DNA from: Chloroflexota bacterium
Lineage (GTDB): Bacteria; Chloroflexota; Anaerolineae; Caldilineales; Caldilineaceae
Reading direction: 5' to 3'
DNA: 32,532 bases
Assembly (NCBI GenBank): GCA_026389895.1
Contig: JAPLGZ010000195.1
Location: forward strand, 1 to 32,532
Shown here: positions 25,563 to 32,532 of the stretch, piece by piece
How positions within the stretch are numbered: the stretch's first letter is position 1
How the letters are laid out: every line of letters begins with the position of its first letter
Made by a program: the position numbers and the translations under genes
The notes under the pieces: generated by a model
What the model was told of the DNA's origin: nothing
Databases searched by the model: none
Seen by the model: only the letters and a program-made list of their open reading frames with translations

Positions 25563-26312
25563 ATGAGCACAAAAAATCAGAATTTCCATGCTGACTTACC
25601 GGCGGTTACTAAGGCAAGCACCACACCCAATAGCCTTGTGGCGCAACCTACACAAGTTGTACCAGTTATCCCTCAGCAATGGCTAACGCTAAAAGAAGCT
25701 AGTGAGTTTTTGGGCATCCATTTTACGACCTTGCGTCATTGGGCCGATGGCGGCAGTATCCCTGTCTTTCGCACGCCTGGTGGTCACCGGCGTTTTAGTG
25801 CGGCAGATTTACGCCGCTTTTTGGAAGAACGTGTTAGCAATTTGCCGACGTCCGATGAAGTAGCCTTGATCGAAACTGCAGTTGATCTTGCGCGGCATGA
25901 GATCAAAAACATACCACACGATCAACTGCGTTGGCATTACAAATTGAATGAAACGGCAAATCATGATCGCCAAAAACGGGGTCGCCAGCTTTTTGCACTG
26001 GCGATCTCCTTTGTCTTAAAACCGACGCAGCGCACGCAAATTTTAGAAGACGGACGGAAGCTGGGCTGGGAATATGGTCAAGAAGCAAGTACAAGTGGTG
26101 TAAGCTTGGTTGCCGCAGGGCGCGCCGTACGCTTTTTTCGCAGTCAACTCATCGAAGCGATGCGCCACGAAGAGACCCCCGATCATTTAGATGCGGATGA
26201 TGTGCGGGTTCAGCGCCTGCTAGACCAGTTTTTAGACGAAGTGCTGTTCGCCGTATTAGAGCGATATGAAGAAAATTTGCCAAAGGAGCCCGGTGCCTTA
26301 CTTGGCGCTTAA
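25563..26312 (+). CDS. MerR/BldC-like (excisionase-type HTH) regulator with helical C-terminal domain
   Basis: A 249-residue protein. Residues about 38-85 are a winged-helix HTH_17 domain: WLTLKEASEFLGIHFTTLRHW, then the wing FRTPGGHRRFSAADLRRFL, as in BldC and MerR-like proteins. Residues about 95-245 are all helical with GRKLGWEYGQEASTSGVSLVAAGRAVRFFRSQL, resembling the helical sensor domains found before RsbR/PucR-type proteins in Chloroflexota; this part is a tentative reading. The upstream AGGAG (25550-25554) supports ATG 25563. The gene has its own promoter with a dyad in the spacer. Target genes are unknown. Confidence 0.82.
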   Translation: MSTKNQNFHADLPAVTKASTTPNSLVAQPTQVVPVIPQQWLTLKEASEFLGIHFTTLRHWADGGSIPVFRTPGGHRRFSAADLRRFLEERVSNLPTSDEVALIETAVDLARHEIKNIPHDQLRWHYKLNETANHDRQKRGRQLFALAISFVLKPTQRTQILEDGRKLGWEYGQEASTSGVSLVAAGRAVRFFRSQLIEAMRHEETPDHLDADDVRVQRLLDQFLDEVLFAVLERYEENLPKEPGALLGA

Positions 26313-26787
26313 CTGGCTAGCTATGTAGAGCTTTTGCTTACAGTTTGAGCATGAACAAATCAGCGACAGGACTTAGTTCGCTACAAATTTACGAGGACAG
26401 CACTGCTAAATTGCCTATAGCTCTGAGATTTGCCTATTTATTATGGCTACTATTTATTGTCTCTAGTGTAATGCGCATAATTGGCCCATAAAGAGGTTGC
26501 ACTATTTAGTCATGTCTGTTACAATCAAATTCCTCAAATTTTTACAAGATTCCTGAGCAAAGTTGGTAAATTAAATAAACGGGCTGTTTGGCAAAATTGC
26601 AGGAGGTGGACTTGGCAAGATTGATCTTCGCGATACCCTATTAATTCTCTGGCTTTTTTGCTGTTTTGTATTTGGATTTGTTGGTAGTATAATTATTGTA
26701 ATACAGATTCGCTTTGCGGAACCTGTAAAAAAAATAATAAACATTCATGCATGGTCAAATTCGTATCAGACACAAAGGGAGGATTCG
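26313..26787 (+). other. AT-rich intergenic region upstream of the small lipoprotein
   Basis: A 475-base stretch without a confident gene. It carries a TATAAT at 26688-26693 with a poor -35 region. An AGGAGG at 26601-26606 stands 5 bases before a TTG whose frame closes after ten codons. A second frame, open from 26575 and continuous with the lipoprotein frame, encodes a convincing transmembrane segment but has no ATG, GTG or TTG start. No RNA gene is recognised. Confidence 0.5.
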
Positions 26788-27336
26788 ATGCTTAACCGAA
26801 AGACTGTAAAGTTGGCACTGATGTTGGTTTTGTTGGTATCCAGCCTGTCCGCCTGCGCAGCTGGTAGCGCAGTCAACCCACCGAGTCGCGATGTGACGGT
26901 CAGTGTAGACGAGGCCCTTGCCGCCCAGAATGCAGGCATGGCAGGTATGATGGGTGGTAAAGTTGACTGGACTGAATCACAGTTTAGCAGCTTCCTGACT
27001 GTTTTGTTGCAGCAAAATACTGGCCCCAATGTTCCTGTGAAGAGCATCAAGGCTTGGTTTGAACCCGATAATAAGATTTTCTTGCGCGCCGAATTGACAG
27101 ATGGTGTGTTGTTGGGCGGTAATACGATTGATCTGGCCGGTAGCGTATCAGTTCAAGATCATCATATCGTGATCAACTTGACCGATGCTGCCGCCAATGG
27201 CATGAGTGCTTCTGGTGCACCTGTTGAAATGGTAAGCACCTGGATCAATCATTTCTTGGCTGATCCGAATCTAGGGGTTGCTGTTGACGTGACGACTGGT
27301 GAAGGCACTTTGACAATCAGCTTGGCACAAATGTAA
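26788..27336 (+). CDS. Small secreted lipoprotein, unknown function
   Basis: A 182-residue protein with a basic N-terminus, a hydrophobic core and a lipobox LSAC (Cys23), hence a membrane-anchored lipoprotein. The mature part of about 160 residues includes GGKVDWTESQFSSFLTVLLQQ, then alternating beta-like segments (KSIKAWFEPDNKIFLRAEL, NTIDLAGSVSVQDHHIVINL) that resemble small lipid- or LolA/YceI-like beta folds, but I do not recognise the family. GGGAGG lies 5 bases before ATG 26788. A strong hairpin follows its stop codon. It precedes the str cluster but is a separate unit. Confidence 0.85.
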   Translation: MLNRKTVKLALMLVLLVSSLSACAAGSAVNPPSRDVTVSVDEALAAQNAGMAGMMGGKVDWTESQFSSFLTVLLQQNTGPNVPVKSIKAWFEPDNKIFLRAELTDGVLLGGNTIDLAGSVSVQDHHIVINLTDAAANGMSASGAPVEMVSTWINHFLADPNLGVAVDVTTGEGTLTISLAQM

Positions 27337-27366
27337 TTGTTGCCGGTACCCGGCGAATTCGTACCT

Positions 27367-27409
27367 AAGCAGAAGGGCCTAGAGTTATGTACTCTAGGCC
27401 CTTCTGCTT
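27367..27409 (+). terminator. Perfect 18-bp hairpin after the lipoprotein gene
   Basis: AAGCAGAAGGGCCTAGAG (27367-27384) is inverted exactly at 27392-27409 around the loop TTATGTA. The stem is GC-rich and starts 30 bases after the lipoprotein stop. There is no T-run behind it, so termination may be factor-assisted, or the stem may protect the mRNA. Confidence 0.7.
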
Positions 27410-27541
27410 GGCGGTTATATCAAGTTTATCGTTTGTTTGCCAAGGAAGCCAGGTAAATCGTCCGCCAGTGTGAATGGTTATCTTTAAATTAGATGGCTAA
27501 ATCTTCTTCTAGGACTTTTATTTGTTTTTGGCTTGATAGAT

Positions 27542-27571
27542 TTGACCTGAGTTCGAGAAGTGTGTTACACT
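27542..27571 (+). promoter_or_regulatory. Candidate promoter of the str cluster
   Basis: TTGACC (27542-27547), an 18-base spacer, TACACT (27566-27571). The start would lie near 27578, just ahead of the hairpin at 27589 and about 300 bases before rpsL. Confidence 0.45.
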
Positions 27572-27588
27572 CTATGTTCGTGGGCTGG

Positions 27589-27616
27589 CACACCTAATAT
27601 TCTAGGTGTGGCTTTT
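27589..27616 (+). terminator. Terminator-like hairpin just downstream of the str promoter candidate
   Basis: CACACCTA (27589-27596) and TAGGTGTG (27603-27610) form an 8-bp stem with a 6-base loop, followed by GCTTTTCTTCT. It would stop a transcript from the 27542 promoter after about 40 bases, and may be an attenuator. Confidence 0.55.
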
Positions 27617-27882
27617 CTTCTGCGCTTATGGCTGTTGGTATTATATCAACCTCTATAAACTATCTGTTCATGGGTAGTGTGCTAAGTAGAAAATTAGTCT
27701 ACAATTACTTTCTGGCTTTTTATAGAAAAATTGTTCTATCTTTTCCATAAGTGCAGCGTTTAGACATGGTACAAATTTACTAGGTAGAGCGCGGGCATTG
27801 AAATAAAATTTTGGCACTGGATATCAGTGTCCTTGGTGAAAAGTTTAGTAAGATACGGATTTAGTAAATACGGAGGAATCTT

Positions 27883-28305
27883 TTGCCAACAATTAATCAG
27901 TTGGTCCGTAAGGGCCGCGCCAGTATCGCTAAAAAAGAAAAAGCTCCTGCCTTGCGACTCACCCAGAATACGTTAACGGGTAAAACCAAGCGTATGCAAA
28001 AGGGGAATCCCCAGAAGCGTGGCGTTTGTACGCAGGTGCGTACCACAACGCCGAAGAAGCCGAATTCAGCTTTGCGCAAAGTGGCACGCGTTCGCCTGAC
28101 GAATGGTATGGAAGTAACTGCTTATATCCCAGGTGAAGGTCATAACTTGCAGGAACATAGTGTTGTTCTTGTGCGTGGTGGTCGTGTCAAGGATCTACCT
28201 GGTGTCCGCTATCATATTGTGCGCGGCGCCTTGGATAGCACCGGCGTAGATAAGCGCAAACGTGGCCGCAGCAAATATGGCACCAAGCGACCTAAGGCTA
28301 AGTAA
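27883..28305 (+). CDS. rpsL: 30S ribosomal protein S12
   Basis: A 140-residue S12. The start is TTG at 27883 with GGAGG 6 bases before it; it gives the invariant [12 protein letters not shown]-terminus. The core [29 protein letters not shown] and [24 protein letters not shown] is fully conserved, including the Lys residues where streptomycin resistance mutations arise. About 16 extra residues (between APAL and NPQKRG) match the longer S12 class known in Firmicutes and others. S12 lines the decoding centre. It heads rpsL-rpsG-fusA. Confidence 0.98.
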   Translation: MPTINQLVRKGRASIAKKEKAPALRLTQNTLTGKTKRMQKGNPQKRGVCTQVRTTTPKKPNSALRKVARVRLTNGMEVTAYIPGEGHNLQEHSVVLVRGGRVKDLPGVRYHIVRGALDSTGVDKRKRGRSKYGTKRPKAK

Positions 28306-28329
28306 TCTTCAGGGTGGAGAAAAAAAGAG

Positions 28330-28797
28330 ATGCGTAGAAACCATGCGGAACGGCGTTCAGTTACACCTGACCCGCGTTATAATAATGAATTGATTGCTAG
28401 GTTTGTAAATAGTGTGATGGAGCGCGGTAAGAAGAGTTTGGCCAGCCGTATCGTCTACGATGCGCTAAATCTGATTGGCGAACGTAGCAAGCGCCCACCC
28501 TTGGAAGTATTTGAAGAGGCCATGAAAAATGCGACCCCGCTGGTTGAAGTGAAACCACGTCGAGTTGGTGGGGCTACTTATCAAATCCCTGTTGAGATCA
28601 GCACATCGCGACGTACAGCTCTGGCTATGCGTTGGTTGATCGAAAGCGCCCGCAAACGTAGTGGACGTGATATGTCTGCACGCTTAGCCGGCGAATTACT
28701 TGATGCGGCTAAGAACGAAGGTTCTACCGTCAAGAAACGGGAAGACACGCATAAAATGGCAGAGGCCAATCAGGCATTCGCACATTTCCGGTACTAA
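28330..28797 (+). CDS. rpsG: 30S ribosomal protein S7
   Basis: A 155-residue S7, which nucleates assembly of the 30S head by binding the 3' domain of 16S rRNA. Recognisable parts are [10 protein letters not shown] at the N-terminus, [31 protein letters not shown], and the C-terminal [21 protein letters not shown]. It begins 24 bases after the S12 stop with GGTGGAG upstream. The next gene, fusA, follows after a long gap of 232 bases. Confidence 0.98.
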   Translation: MRRNHAERRSVTPDPRYNNELIARFVNSVMERGKKSLASRIVYDALNLIGERSKRPPLEVFEEAMKNATPLVEVKPRRVGGATYQIPVEISTSRRTALAMRWLIESARKRSGRDMSARLAGELLDAAKNEGSTVKKREDTHKMAEANQAFAHFRY

Positions 28798-29029
28798 TCG
28801 CCCAGGCACTGCGAGACCACATTCCTCTCTTTGGAGTGTCCGTCGCAACCGGGTACAGTAGGATTTAGCTTCGGTAAACTACTTTTGTAGCAACCGTGTA
28901 GCATAAAGTGCGGCGCCTTCGCCACGAACCGTCTTGGTACTTGATTTTTGTAGCTTTGTATAGACAAGTACCCAGCAACTTCGATGGAAATAGGTGCCGT
29001 ATTTTTTTGGTCAAAAATAGGAATGTCAT
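28798..29029 (+). other. rpsG-fusA spacer with a possible hairpin
   Basis: The gap is longer than is usual in str operons. GGTACTTG (28936-28943) and CAAGTACC (28965-28972) form an 8-bp stem with a 21-base loop, and CTAC/GTAG flank a TTTT at about 28879-28890. No clear promoter is seen. It may be a separate control point for elongation factor G. Confidence 0.4.
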
Positions 29030-31117
29030 ATGAGTATCGATTATCCGATTGAACGTACGCGTAATATTGGTATTATTGCGCACATTGACGCTGGCAAAAC
29101 TACAACGACAGAACGCATTCTGTTTTACTCAGGGCGCATCCACCGAATGGGTGAAGTGCATGAAGGCACTGCGGTCACTGACTGGATGGTGCAGGAACGT
29201 GAACGTGGTATTACCATCACGGCCGCCGCGATCTCAACCAGCTGGAAAGATCGCGTTACCGGTGAAGATTGTCAGATTAATATTATTGATACACCTGGCC
29301 ACATTGACTTCACTGCTGAAGTGCAACGCAGTTTGCGCGTGCTTGATGGTGGTGTCGTCGTGTTTGATGCCGTTGCTGGCGTTGAGCCCCAGTCAGAAAC
29401 TGTCTGGCGGCAGGCGGATCGTTATCAGGTGCCTAGAATTTGTTTTGTCAACAAAATGGATCGCACCGGCGCCAGTTTTGAGCGCACTTGCCAAATGATC
29501 ATTGATCGCTTGGGTGCCAATCCGTTGCCTATTCAACTACCAATAGGCAAAGAAGAGCATTTCCGTGGTGTCATTGATCTCTTTACCATGAAAGCGCTGA
29601 TCTTCACCGATGAACTAGGTGCAAACCCAACGATAGAAGAGATTCCGGCCGACTTAGTTGAAAGTGCTAAGGTGGCACGCTTAAATTTGGTTGAACGTAT
29701 TGCCGAGAGCGACGATGATTTAACCATGAAATTTCTCGAAGGTGAGGAGTTTAGTGTGGAGGAATTGTACGCTGGTTTGCGCAAGGCGGTTATTGCCAGC
29801 AAATTAGTGCCAATCTTGGCTGGTTCTGCTCTGCGTAACAAAGGTGTTCAACCGATGTTGGATGCTGTAGTGCGCTACCTGCCCAATCCGCTTGATGTAC
29901 CACCTGTCCAGGGTATCGACCCTGACAATGGGCAACCAGTATCGCGGGCCCCGGATGCCAAAGAGCCATTCTCGGCGTTGGTTTTCAAGATTATGACCGA
30001 TCCGTTTATTGGTCGCTTGGCTTATGTGCGGGTTTATTCGGGTACACTCGAAGCTGGCAGTGGCGTCTACAATGCTAATCGCCAAAAACGTGAACGCATT
30101 GGTCGCCTCGTCCAGATGCACGCAGACAAACGTGAAGATATCAAACAATGTGGGGCTGGTGACATCGCCGCTGTTGTGGGTCTGAAACAAACATTTACCG
30201 GTGAAACATTGTGTGATCCGGATCATCCTGTGTTGCTGGAAACGATTGAATTCCCTGATCCCGTGATCAAGGTGGCGGTTGAGCCAAAATCGAAGGCTGA
30301 TCAGGATAAGTTGACTGAATCGTTGATTAAGTTGGCGGAAGAAGATCCGACTTTCCAGGTAAACTATGATGACCAGACCGGTCAGACAATTATCGCCGGC
30401 ATGGGTGAGTTACATCTTGATATTATCGTTGACCGCTTGAAACGCGAATTCCGTGTGCAGTGCAATGTCGGTCGTCCCCAGGTTGCCTATCGCGAGACAA
30501 TTACTAGGGCTGTTAAGGCTGAAGGCCGTTTTGTCCGGCAGTCGGGTGGCCGTGGTCAATATGGCCATGTCTGGTTGACGCTTGAACCGAACGAGCCGGG
30601 CAAAGGCATCGAGTTCGAAGAGAAGATCGTCGGCGGCTCGGTGCCGAGAGAATATTTCTCGGCCGTTGAAAAGGGCGTGCGCGAGGCGACTGAAAATGGC
30701 GTTTTGGCCGGCTATCCAATGGTCGATGTAAAAGTTGCCTTGATTGACGGTAGCTACCATGACGTTGACTCCAATGAAATGGCATTCAAGATTGCAGGTA
30801 GCATGGCCCTGAAAGAAGGCAGCCAAAAAGCGGGTCCTATTCTGCTTGAGCCTGTGATGCGCGTTGAGACTGTCGTACCTGAAGAGCATGTTGGTGATGT
30901 AGTAGGTGACTTTTCGAGCCGACGTGGTTCGATTGAAGGCATGGATACGCGACCTGGCAATGTGCAGGCTATTACCTCGATCGTCCCATTGAGTGAAATG
31001 TTTGGTTATGCAACGGATTTGCGCTCAATGACAAGCGGACGCGGTACATTCACTATGCAGTTTGAACGTTATGCACCAGTTAGTGCGTCAATTGCCGAGA
31101 AAATCTTAAAGGGATAA
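29030..31117 (+). CDS. fusA: Elongation factor G
   Basis: A 695-residue translational GTPase that drives translocation. G1 is [12 protein letters not shown] (residues 18-29), G2 has [10 protein letters not shown]3 is DTPGHIDF, G4 is NKMD. Domains II-V follow, including [10 protein letters not shown] and [10 protein letters not shown] in domain IV and the [11 protein letters not shown] segment in domain V. Length is normal for the family. Only GGAA stands before ATG 29030, a weak ribosome-binding site for so abundant a protein. A strong terminator stands between it and tuf. Confidence 0.98.
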   Translation: MSIDYPIERTRNIGIIAHIDAGKTTTTERILFYSGRIHRMGEVHEGTAVTDWMVQERERGITITAAAISTSWKDRVTGEDCQINIIDTPGHIDFTAEVQRSLRVLDGGVVVFDAVAGVEPQSETVWRQADRYQVPRICFVNKMDRTGASFERTCQMIIDRLGANPLPIQLPIGKEEHFRGVIDLFTMKALIFTDELGANPTIEEIPADLVESAKVARLNLVERIAESDDDLTMKFLEGEEFSVEELYAGLRKAVIASKLVPILAGSALRNKGVQPMLDAVVRYLPNPLDVPPVQGIDPDNGQPVSRAPDAKEPFSALVFKIMTDPFIGRLAYVRVYSGTLEAGSGVYNANRQKRERIGRLVQMHADKREDIKQCGAGDIAAVVGLKQTFTGETLCDPDHPVLLETIEFPDPVIKVAVEPKSKADQDKLTESLIKLAEEDPTFQVNYDDQTGQTIIAGMGELHLDIIVDRLKREFRVQCNVGRPQVAYRETITRAVKAEGRFVRQSGGRGQYGHVWLTLEPNEPGKGIEFEEKIVGGSVPREYFSAVEKGVREATENGVLAGYPMVDVKVALIDGSYHDVDSNEMAFKIAGSMALKEGSQKAGPILLEPVMRVETVVPEEHVGDVVGDFSSRRGSIEGMDTRPGNVQAITSIVPLSEMFGYATDLRSMTSGRGTFTMQFERYAPVSASIAEKILKG

Positions 31118-31336
31118 ATTTGGCAAAAGCTGTATGATTTACAAGCTTTTAACAATTTCATAAATATCGGATGCCACAAAATTTGTCAGAGCTACCCATT
31201 TAAGTTATACTTGTCAGGTTGCGTTCTTGAGCTTGACCAGTGCTATGAACTTATCTGTTTGCTCTATATCCAGGTGAAAGATGCAATATTTGTGGCCCTA
31301 GCGGTCAATTTGCGCCGATTAGCAAGTATAGCAGTT

Positions 31337-31372
31337 AACTGCACCGCCGAGATTATCTTCGGCGGTGCAGTT
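31337..31372 (+). terminator. Strong terminator after fusA
   Basis: AACTGCACCGCCGA (31337-31350) and TCGGCGGTGCAGTT (31359-31372) make a perfect GC-rich 14-bp stem with an 8-base loop, followed by TCT. It lies about 220 bases after fusA and would separate tuf transcription from the rpsL-rpsG-fusA unit. Confidence 0.75.
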
Positions 31373-31421
31373 TCTAACCAATAGAAATAGTTCCGGCAAT
31401 TAGATTTCGATTGAAGCTTTT

Positions 31422-31446
31422 AAAAGCGAAATGCGTTTCGGCTTTT
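31422..31446 (+). other. Hairpin in the tuf leader
   Basis: AAAAGC and GAAA pair with TTTC and GCTTTT around TGCG with one bulged G; a T-run follows. The AAAAGC arm may also pair with GCTTTT at 31416-31421. It could be a weak terminator or attenuator ahead of tuf. Confidence 0.35.
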
Positions 31447-31494
31447 ATAGAATATTTAAGGCTTTGAGTTTTGAAATAAAAGGAAGGTTTTATT

Positions 31495-32532
31495 ATGTCT
31501 AAAGCAGTATTTGAGCGAAACAAGCCGCACATCAACGTGGGCACGATCGGGCACATCGACCATGGCACGACCTCGCTGACCGCCGCGATTACGAAGACAT
31601 TGTCGTTGAAGGGGTGGGCTGATTTCCGCCGCTTCGATCAGATTGACAATGCGCCAGAAGAGCGGGCGCGTGGCATCACGATTGCGATTTCGCATGTGGA
31701 ATATCAGACCGAGAAGCGCCACTATGCGCATGTCGATTGCCCAGGCCATGCCGATTATATTAAGAATATGATCACCGGGGCCGCCCAGATGGACGGGGCG
31801 ATTCTCGTGGTAGCAGCGCCGGATGGTCCGATGCCGCAGACGCGTGAGCACATCTTGTTGGCCCGCCAGGTGGAAGTGCCCGCGATGGTGGTCTTCTTGA
31901 ACAAGTGCGACATGATGGACGACCCCGAGTTGCTCGAACTGGTCGAGATGGAATTGCGTGAGTTGTTAACCAGCTATCGCTTTCCTGGGGATGACATTCC
32001 GTTCGTACGTGGCAGTGCGCTCAAGGTGCTGGAAAGCACAAGCACCGACCCGAATGCGCCAGAATATGCCTGCATCTGGGAATTAATGCGCGTGGTAGAC
32101 GAATACATTCCGACGCCGGTGCGCGAAACCGCCAAGCCCTTCCTGATGCCGATTGAAGATGTCTTCAGCATCAAGGGGCGTGTCACGGTGGTCACTGGGC
32201 GTATCGAACGCGGCATGGTGAAGCCGATGGAAGAAATCGAAATTGTCGGGATCGCCCCAACGCGCAAGACTGTGGTCACGGGTGTGGAAATGTTCCGCAA
32301 ACTGCTCGACCAAGGGATTGCGGGCGACAATGTCGGTTGTCTGTTGCGTGGTATTGAGCGCGACGATATCGAGCGTGGGCAAGTGCTGGCCAAGCCGGGC
32401 AGCATCACCCCGCACACCACGTTCATGGCCGAAGTCTATGTGCTCAAGAAAGAAGAAGGTGGCCGTCATACCCCGTTCTTCAAGGGCTATCGACCGCAGT
32501 TCTACATGCGCACGATGGACATCACTGGCTCG
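31495..32532 (+). CDS. tuf: Elongation factor Tu, partial, with altered P-loop
   Basis: 346 codons from ATG 31495 (GGAAGG upstream) to the window edge; about 50 residues are missing. EF-Tu is unmistakable: [49 protein letters not shown], then domains II-III with [11 protein letters not shown] and [19 protein letters not shown]. Oddly, the P-loop reads [11 protein letters not shown] (residues 19-29): Thr25 (ACG, 31567-31569) replaces the Lys that contacts GTP phosphates. In domain [10 protein letters not shown] has Val230 where Gly is nearly universal. Codons favour C/G in the third position far more than in fusA. It is either a decaying or divergent second copy, or carries sequence errors. 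Confidence 0.93.
   Translation, partial: MSKAVFERNKPHINVGTIGHIDHGTTSLTAAITKTLSLKGWADFRRFDQIDNAPEERARGITIAISHVEYQTEKRHYAHVDCPGHADYIKNMITGAAQMDGAILVVAAPDGPMPQTREHILLARQVEVPAMVVFLNKCDMMDDPELLELVEMELRELLTSYRFPGDDIPFVRGSALKVLESTSTDPNAPEYACIWELMRVVDEYIPTPVRETAKPFLMPIEDVFSIKGRVTVVTGRIERGMVKPMEEIEIVGIAPTRKTVVTGVEMFRKLLDQGIAGDNVGCLLRGIERDDIERGQVLAKPGSITPHTTFMAEVYVLKKEEGGRHTPFFKGYRPQFYMRTMDITGS

Larger units (their letters stand above)
27337..27882 (+). other. Intergenic region between lipoprotein and rpsL: str-cluster leader
   Basis: This 546-base region holds a strong hairpin (27367-27409), a promoter (27542-27571), and a hairpin plus T-tract right behind it (27589-27616). The remaining 260 bases up to rpsL are AT-rich with a small CACTG/CAGTG dyad (27815-27829) and no visible gene. 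Together the elements suggest that rpsL expression is set by an attenuated or multi-promoter leader. Confidence 0.5.
31118..31494 (+). other. fusA-tuf intergenic region
   Basis: A 377-base gap containing the terminator at 31337-31372, then the tuf leader. The first 215 bases are AT-rich with no gene or RNA that I can recognise. In the leader, GCTTTTAAAAGC (31416-31427) is followed by another GCTTTT (31441-31446), giving AAAAGC two possible partners. GGAAGG lies before the tuf start. A tuf promoter could not be assigned with confidence. Confidence 0.5.

Noticed and set aside
27815-27829. CACTG-GATAT-CAGTG dyad before rpsL as an operator
   Set aside because: Only five bases per arm and no promoter next to it; too short to support.
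30410-30889. 159-residue minus-strand open frame
   Set aside because: Antisense to fusA domain IV, a shadow caused by codon bias.

Overview
The window reads as chromosomal DNA of a free-living heterotrophic bacterium, most likely a member of the Chloroflexota (Anaerolineae/Caldilineae type). This rests on inference: moderate GC, a Tat-exported lipoprotein sugar-binding protein with an Ala/Pro-rich linker, the style of the EF-Tu and ribosomal proteins, a BldC/MerR-like HTH regulator, and short tandem heptamer/nonamer repeats between genes. No species is claimed.

Left part (1-14.6 kb, almost all minus strand): carbohydrate or sugar-acid uptake and catabolism. It holds the 5' part of an NAD-dependent epimerase gene, a three-gene ABC importer (binding protein and two permeases, no ATPase) behind a good promoter with a LacI-type palindromic operator, a polytopic membrane protein overlapping an FG-GAP/UnbV lipoprotein, a rhamnonate-dehydratase-like enolase-superfamily gene broken by one in-frame TAA, a Gfo/Idh/MocA oxidoreductase, a SAM methyltransferase, a class III CoA-transferase, an NAD-dependent epimerase, a cyclase-family hydrolase and a small beta-propeller protein. 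A plus-strand MntA/HepT (MNT/HEPN) toxin-antitoxin pair sits in the middle.

Centre (14.6-20.8 kb, minus strand): an origin-type housekeeping cluster, rpmH-rnpA-yidD-yidC-jag, closed by an intrinsic terminator, then a PfkB kinase, parA and parB. The usual neighbours dnaA, mnmE, mnmG and rsmG are not there. Divergently from rpmH runs a large disordered/membrane protein followed by priA.

Right part (21-32.5 kb, plus strand): the membrane protein, priA, a BldC/MerR-like regulator with a dyad inside its own promoter spacer, a small lipoprotein with a strong hairpin behind it, then the str cluster rpsL (TTG start), rpsG and fusA. After a strong terminator comes tuf, cut by the window end. This tuf differs in codon use from fusA and encodes Thr where the P-loop Lys of EF-Tu is expected.

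The main points for a second look are the EF-Tu P-loop change, the nonsense codon in the dehydratase, the stacked alternative hairpins before rnpA, the promoter-terminator pair upstream of rpsL, the nested heptamer-repeat hairpin between binding protein and permease, and the overlapping pair of FG-GAP lipoprotein and HxxEH membrane protein. No clearly new system can be shown from the sequence alone.
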